DNA of 64,000 bases, taken from Drosophila miranda (taxonomy: Eukaryota > Arthropoda > Insecta > Diptera > Drosophilidae). Within the stretch, counting starts at the first letter, position 1. Every line of letters starts with the position of its first letter. Shown one piece after another: positions 58,274 to 64,000 of this stretch. Under the pieces are notes generated by a model that ran no database searches, was not told where the DNA came from, and saw only the letters and a list, made by a program, of their open reading frames with translations. Location: NCBI RefSeq assembly GCF_003369915.1, contig NW_022881603.1, positions 12,187,593 to 12,251,592 of the forward strand, read 5' to 3'. The translations under genes and the position numbers were made by a program.

Positions 58274-61200
58274 TCAGGGAAGCGAACTGACATCAAACTT
58301 GGGTGGTGGGGCAACGGCTGGCGGAGCTGCTGCCACAGGCTCAGCTTTGAAGAATTCCGGCGGCTGTAAGTGTGTCTGTGACTCCAACTGCCCATGCATC
58401 TGGCAGAATACTTTACGTTCCTGCTCGTCCAGAGTCCAGTTGATCGAGCGCGCACAGGGCACATGGGCAGTAGCCTTGCAGCACCGCTGGAAGCAGCAGA
58501 CACTGGCCCCCGTTTGGAAACAGACTGCGCACTGGTATCGCGTGCTATCCCACACAGCGGCATCCAGACCGTTTACATGGGCGCCGATCAGCTGGATGTC
58601 GTTTGTCCAGACGGCGCAGTCCTCATGCAGCCAGACCTCGTAACCGTGGTCCGATGTCTTACACATGCCGCGAAACGTCTCCACGAACCTGTTCTCAGTT
58701 GAGCAGTCGAGAGGATCCTGGGAGGACTGCGAGAGCGACTCGTTCGGATCATCCCTGTAGGCGTACATGCTGTCGTGGATCTGCTTGCGCTTCCGCTTGT
58801 GCTGAAAGAGATTGAAAATAAAAAATTCGAATGGCTAGAATAGCGCATTCCAGCTTACCATACTGATCTTCGGTGCCTGCATGATGTGTGCCAGTGTGGC
58901 AGGCACTACGGGCAGGTTACGTCGGTGCTGGACCATGTCCTCTCGTCTGCGCTTGCTGACGAAGACTCCATCGAAATCCTGGCTTCCGGGCGCCTGCAGA
59001 GCCGCCCAGTACTCTTCGCAGTCGATGGACACCAGATAGGGTCCGAAAAGGTCGCCCAGGCCCATTTTGTGCGGTCCTCGCTTGCAGAACACACAGATCC
59101 AGGTTGAGTCGGTGGTATCCGCATCGTAGCGGTTACTCAGTGTTGAGCTGTGCATTCCGCGCAGACTCTTCCTCTCGTGGGGCGCCTTCTTGGCCTTGGT
59201 CTGCTTCTCGTTGACGTCCTCGGCGCTGTGTGTGTTTTTGATGCTCACACTGCCGTCCGGCTTGATCAGTATGAAGGGCGACTTGAAGCGTAGATCAACG
59301 CCTCCTCCTCCATTCGTAGGCGCTGGAGTGCTGTCTTCGTCGGTGGTCGGCGGCTTGCGACCTCCAGCGGCCGACTTCTTTCCATTCTGCTTGGCCTTAC
59401 TCTTCCCCGCTGCCCCTTTTTTGCACTTACCGCCCGCGTTCTTTTTCTTACTCGCTGTGGGCTTGGCGATCGCTGCTTTGGCGGCAGCCACCTCGTTCTG
59501 CTGGCGCACTGCCAACGCCGCTGCTGCTGCTGCCGAGGTACTGGGCTTGTCATCATCCTCGCTGTCGAGCTCTGGTTCGGCTGCTGCCCGCTTTCTGCCA
59601 CGCCCCACGGCTTTCTTGGCCTTGTCTGAGGGCTCATCGATTACGAAGCGCAGCAGGGAGGCGTCCATGCCTATAGAGAGCCTTCGGGGTGGCAGCCGGC
59701 GCGAATTCGCGTCATTCGAAGGGGTTTGGATGCTAGGAGACTTGATGTCCTCGGTGCCAGTCAAAGGCGTGGATGTGGAGCGAGTTTCTGGCGTGGGGCT
59801 GTGCACAGGACTGGGAAGGGTCGACTTCTTCGCTGCCTTGGTGGCTACGGGTCGCACCTCGGGCATGGGGACTGAAAGATTTGTTGCAGTTGAAGCTGAC
59901 AATGGTGTCCTCGTTCCCGCAGGCTTATCCTCATCTTTGGCGCTGTCCAGAGCCAGCTGAGCGCTCAAGTCGTGCGCTACTGCGTCTCCGGCTGGCTGGG
60001 CAGGCTTTTCCGGTGGGCCATTCTGTTCCGGCTCCTCCTCGATGCCAGCAAACATCTCCTCCAGCTTATCCTCTACCTCTCCAAACGTAGAGTGTTCAGA
60101 GTTGACCGCAGGTGGTGTTTCTTGAGCTGGAGATGCTGCTGTTCCGGCTGTTTCTGGCACTTGTGGTATGGAAGGCGCCGGTGCTGGTTGAGGGGGTGAT
60201 TCTGGCTCCTTGGTGGCACCGCCGCCGCCTACTGTCTCCTCCTCTTCATCGCACTCGTGCACACTCACCGCCGGCTTAGCATCAATGTTTCCCTGCTCCA
60301 CGAGAGCCGGCGAGGCGGGCGTGTCGGTAGTGGCATTGGTTTCATCGTTCTCCGGCTTCTCCGGCAGCCGGATATCGTTGCCAGTAGCATGACTACTATG
60401 GCTGCTGTGCGTGTTGCCGCTGGAGCTGCGCGAACTGCTGCTGCTGCTATTGCTTTGCGGACTCGGGGGTGGCATGGTCGGGGGAGTGTGCTTCACTGGC
60501 TTATCGGGTTCATCCTCGTGCTGTATACGCTGCTGCTCGGTCAGGTTTCTTTGGAGCAGGGCCTGCCGCTGCTTCTTCGTCTTGGGATTTTCGTCGTTGT
60601 AGAGCGTGGAGCTGTTGCTGTTCTCCGTTGGCGATGGCGAGGATCCCCGTCCGTTCTCCTGCGGCGTCTTGTCATTCTGCGACTCGAACTGCATTCCAAA
60701 GGGTTGGAAGTCGGAGCCCGCGATTTTGGGCGAATGCTTTGGACTGCAGATGTTACTGTGTATGCTGGGTGTGTTTCCTGGCTGCTGGTGCATGGTGGTG
60801 GAGCTGGCACTGGCGCCTCCTCCTCCCTCGGGCGCATTCTCATTGGGCGTAACCCGCATGAGAAGGCTGGATTTCCGCTTGCGACGTTTGCGGCTGTTAC
60901 TGCTGTTGCTATTCGACTCCAGCGACTCCTCGTTGGAGGTGGTCAGGTAGGGTGATTCGGGGGCATCTGTTACTGGTGGTTTCTCCACCTCTACCGCCGG
61001 AGCGGGTGGCAACGAAGGCGTCGCATTTCGATAGGATAGATCCGTGATTACAGTCTGATTCTCCGTCTCCAGTTGCGTCTTCTGCTTGGCCATCGACTCG
61101 AGATTCGTCAGTTGCGAGCTGCGGGAATGATTTGTCGTCTGTTGGGGCGTTGATGGTGCTTGCTGCTGCTGCTGGCCTGTACTCTGTTGTTGTGCGTGGA

Positions 61201-62771
61201 ACTGAGAGCTAACTAAATAGGGCGGTGGCGGATGTAGGGGTGAAACGGCCGAAACAGGCTGATTGCCCACATGCTGATTATGATAGTGCAAATGTTGCGG
61301 CTGGGGCTGGTCCTGCTGCATGTGTTGGTAGCCGCCTCCACCGTGGCTGCCTCCTACTCCACTATTCAGCTGGTGGTGCAGATGCAGCTGATTGTAGTCT
61401 ATTGTGGGAGAGTGCATCTGGTGCGGAGGTCCGGCCAATGGCGACTGCGGAGTTGGCGGCGTTTGGGGACCATTGTATTTTGGGGTTAAGTTGTACGGAG
61501 GCTGCGGCTGCTGTTGTTGCTGATGATAGTTGCGCAAGGGTGAGGCTGTTTAGGATTAGAAAATGATTAGCTGACGTTCGAATAAAGACAAATGTGAACT
61601 CACGCTTTTTATTCGCATGCTGTTGCTGATGCTGGAGATTGTGCGGCGACAGCTTGTCCTTCTGCAAGTTCTTCAAAGATAGCACCTCCTGCTCGAAGCT
61701 GCGCTTCAGCTGCGACAGTTTAAAGTTCTCGTCGCGATTCTGCATGTATTGCGGGCTGGGGATGTTGTTGTTGCTGCCGGTATGGTTGCTGCTGCTGCCG
61801 GGTGGAAGGTTAGCCGTGGGTGGCGGCCGCGGTAACAGCGATTCACAGTCGCTGCCATTGGAGAGGACCAAGGAAGATGCTGCATTCTGGTTGCTCGACT
61901 GCAGCATGGCATGAGCCGCCGCCATGGCTGCCAGGTGGCCTTGCTGTTGTTGCAGCTGTGCGCTGGTTGGCGCTGCATTTGTCGCTAGGTTTTGGCTGCT
62001 TGAAACGGAAACATATGGAGATTAGCTCGGCTTGGGGCTATGAAGATTTTACATGGCTCTTACATCGTTGGATAGTTGGGGGCATGCATGAGCGATTGCT
62101 GCTGCTGCTGCGGCTGCTGTTGGGATTGCTGGGGCTGCTTGGCCAGCGGCTGGGCCGCGCTGCGTGCGGACTGCAAGGAGAGGTCCATGGAGTCGAATGG
62201 CAAGGTCCCAGAGTATGGCGGCGCCAGCAAGGGATTCATTTGATGATTGTGATCCAGCTGTGGAGAGTGAGAGTGTGTTAGGACATTGCTGCAAATACTA
62301 TCGCGACATTTTGCAGGGACAATCACAAGATATACAGTGCAGGGTGGCAGCAGGCGACAAACACACAACAAGAAAGCAAATAATGATTACAGCAGATAAA
62401 CTGCTAAAGAAGGAAACTATTCTACTGGCTAGGCGGGAGATTTGAACATGCGTCTAGTTTTCTGATTCTGCTTTCGGTTTCCTAATTACGTTTTTATGAT
62501 TAGCCGACATAAAATTGTAAAGGGCATCTGGCGGTGGCGGTGGCTGGGCGGCATGCCAGGCCAGGGGCGAGCGCACCATGGGCCGTTCGTTCGACATGTG
62601 CGCCAGCTGCGGCTGCCGTGGAATGTACGATGGTATCTGGAGATTGAGATTTTTTCAGTCAGCAAGGTGCGACTTCCAGATGGCCGAATAGCTACTTACT
62701 TGCAACGGGTTCCAGGATGGGTTCTGGGCTGCCTGGCTGAGGTGGCCGTGCGGGTGGTTGTTGTTTGCCAT
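58274..62771 (-). CDS. TCF20/RAI1-like nuclear protein with C-terminal extended PHD finger (6 coding exons)
   Basis: Exons (minus) are 62771-62700, 62636-62490, 62257-62064, 61998-61604, 61545-58859 and 58801-58274. They sum to 4023 bases, 1340 residues, with matching phases at every junction. The long middle part is low-complexity Gln/Ser/Pro/Glu-rich with basic clusters (RKRRKRKSSLL, then VGRGRKRAA). It also has an AT-hook/HMG-like Lys/Gly/Ala block (KKKNAGGKCKKGAAGKSKAK). The C-terminus, about 1125-1325, has CVFCKRGP, LGDLFGPY, WLHEDCAVW, YQCAVCFQTG, ATAHVPCAR and CQMHG. This is the Cys/His spacing of an extended PHD domain as in TCF20 and RAI1, which bind nucleosomes. It is therefore a chromatin regulator. 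From memory it resembles D. melanogaster CG5098, which I could not verify. No premature stop is seen. Confidence 0.85.
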
Positions 62772-63760
62772 TGCCCTATTGCTCTCTATCACCGAAGTCG
62801 TCCGTTGGGCTAACTTGTGTCGCGGGAGGGAAGACCTGAGATCATGGGCAGTACCTGTACCTATCTAGAAGTCAGTCCCAGCATTCGGGTCGGAATGTGC
62901 CTGATAGCTGATAGCTTTCGCGATGAAAGGGGGGAAGCACAGCCTTCTACATAAGCATACGGCACGGGATGTCCTGCCACATTGTGTAAGCAGCCGCCAG
63001 GCGATCCGTAGGTGTTCAACTCGAGCCAAATTAGCCGATTATATGTAGCTTGTGCAGGGCGCTGCTAATGCCCTTTTTCTTAGCCTATAAACAATTCCGC
63101 ACGCACTTTTTTCACACCATCCCCCCACTGGCGAAATGTTTTCGGCGAGCGAGCGGCAGGCGCTCTCGTGGTCCTTGCGCGATAACAGGGGCACAAACAA
63201 GGCAGCCGATAAAATTATCGACAGATGACAGCGTTGTTTTGCACGCTACGCAAAAAACACGCGGTGTTTGTAACAGATGAATGTTCTCAATTGGTTTCGG
63301 CACAGAAAAGCCATTTTCCAGTTCTATGTCGTATGGGTTTGTCGGTTAGCACAATGAGTGGATGCGACGGCACAGTTAGTGGCTTTGCTGGTGATATGAT
63401 ATGCTGTATGAATACCTCAATTCTCAATTGCAGCGCATCGCCACTTCGTTGTGGCGGTTTGCGAATTTTTCTTGTTTTGGGTCGTGGACGGACATCCAAG
63501 ACTGGCAAAATCGCATTTCCGACCGCTATTTGCTTTCAACACATTGCGGTGGCAGTACGGCGAGAGATGTGGCTTACTTTAACACAAGCCGCATTGATTT
63601 TCTTGTGTTTTACGCATATTTTCCATAAAAATTTAAATAACAAAATGTTAAGTCGTTCTAATAGTTCGTTTGATTTTGTGACCCTCTCTAGGCCACACAC
63701 CTTGCAATTTTCTTAGATACCGGAAAAAATACCACAAATATAACGCGTATTTTCTATGCC
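62772..63760 (-). other. 5' untranslated region and promoter-proximal DNA of the PHD gene
   Basis: If transcription starts near 63760 this ~1 kb is leader, perhaps with an intron. Reading frames here on both strands (for example 63225-63716 plus) have no recognisable domains. Confidence 0.35.
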
Positions 63761-63763
63761 CTG

Positions 63764-63773
63764 CAGTATGACC
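63764..63773 (-). promoter_or_regulatory. Motif-1-like core promoter element
   Basis: GGTCATACTG on the minus strand, the same ten bases as at 13641-13650 in the staufen promoter and one base from the Motif 1 core (GGTCACACTG). Nearby GGTATTTT sequences resemble those beside the staufen motif. It points towards the PHD gene. Confidence 0.45.
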
Positions 63774-64000
63774 GTAGATGTCTTTACTTTAAAATACCAG
63801 GTGAATGCTGAAAAGAACCATTTTATACAGGGCTGCCGATTTCGCTTCTTCCCTAAAGATCTGGCCTTTTTTAATGCGAAGTGTTGGCTTGACTACGAGG
63901 TGCGGGATTTTTACTTGGTACATGAGTTAATTAAAAAACTAAATATCACTTTAATAAAAAAATTATTCCTGCCTTTGATAGCTTAAAAATATAATTTTTT
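63774..64000. other. window end, nothing supported
   Basis: A 76-codon plus-strand frame (63756-63986) is present, but it has no domain, no splice context and a composition like non-coding AT-rich DNA. A neighbouring gene may begin outside the window. Confidence 0.3.

Noticed and set aside
59190-59960. 256-codon plus-strand frame inside the PHD gene
   Set aside because: It is the antisense shadow of exon 5, whose minus-strand protein is spliced in phase and recognisable.
63225-63716. 163-codon plus-strand frame near the window end
   Set aside because: No recognised motif, probably in the leader of the minus-strand gene, and composition like non-coding DNA.
1-64000. tRNA, rRNA and microRNA genes
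   Set aside because: I saw no cloverleaf with A and B boxes or conserved rRNA segment. A structure scan (tRNAscan-SE, Infernal) would be needed to exclude small RNAs.

Overview
This is nuclear DNA from a fruit fly, most likely the Drosophila obscura group. It has spliced insect genes with short introns, a complete staufen ortholog, and several copies of the obscura-group DINE-1/SGM/ISY (mini-me) element with its GTCY microsatellite. A LOA-clade LINE resembling Bilbo/TRIM is also present. staufen lies on Muller element C. In D. miranda that arm became a neo-sex chromosome pair rich in ISY elements, so the species and chromosome deserve a check. The sequence alone does not settle this.

Layout. 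1-13590 is a pile of decayed transposons: a Ty3/gypsy-type remnant (A) cut by the window edge; a 567/582-bp direct repeat flanking a second, frameshifted gypsy-type element (B); a DINE-1 copy (6193-7230) in B's leader; and a (TAA)n patch. 13641-21300 is staufen (+ strand, five coding exons, 1007 aa, five dsRNA-binding domains) with its promoter and 3' flank. 21350-42320 is one CR1/Jockey-type LINE (+) split by a nest: a DINE-1 sits in its ORF2, and that DINE-1 was hit by a minus-strand LOA-like LINE (23969-29555) and by a 9.87-kb minus-strand gypsy-type LTR retrotransposon (30312-40179). The LTR element has 888-bp LTRs, a TGAC target duplication and a lysine-tRNA primer site. It also carries an unexplained extra coding block after pol. 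42320-52840 is mostly non-coding host DNA with two further DINE-1 copies and a small minus-strand gene for a 66-aa secreted peptide. 52918-57039 is a secreted chitin-binding (CBM14) protein with a large low-complexity tail, interrupted by an in-frame TAG in a glutamine tract. 58274-62771 (-) is a six-exon gene for a TCF20/RAI1-like nuclear protein ending in an extended PHD finger. Its probable promoter is near 63770.

How it fits together. Four host genes are present: staufen (RNA localisation), a secreted peptide, a cuticle/matrix chitin binder, and a chromatin protein. They do not form a pathway; they are chromosomal neighbours. The transposons account for nearly all other coding-like sequence. 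Exon boundaries were placed by hand from GT/AG signals, reading-frame phase and recognised protein sequence. Transposon family names rest on motif recognition, not on a search.
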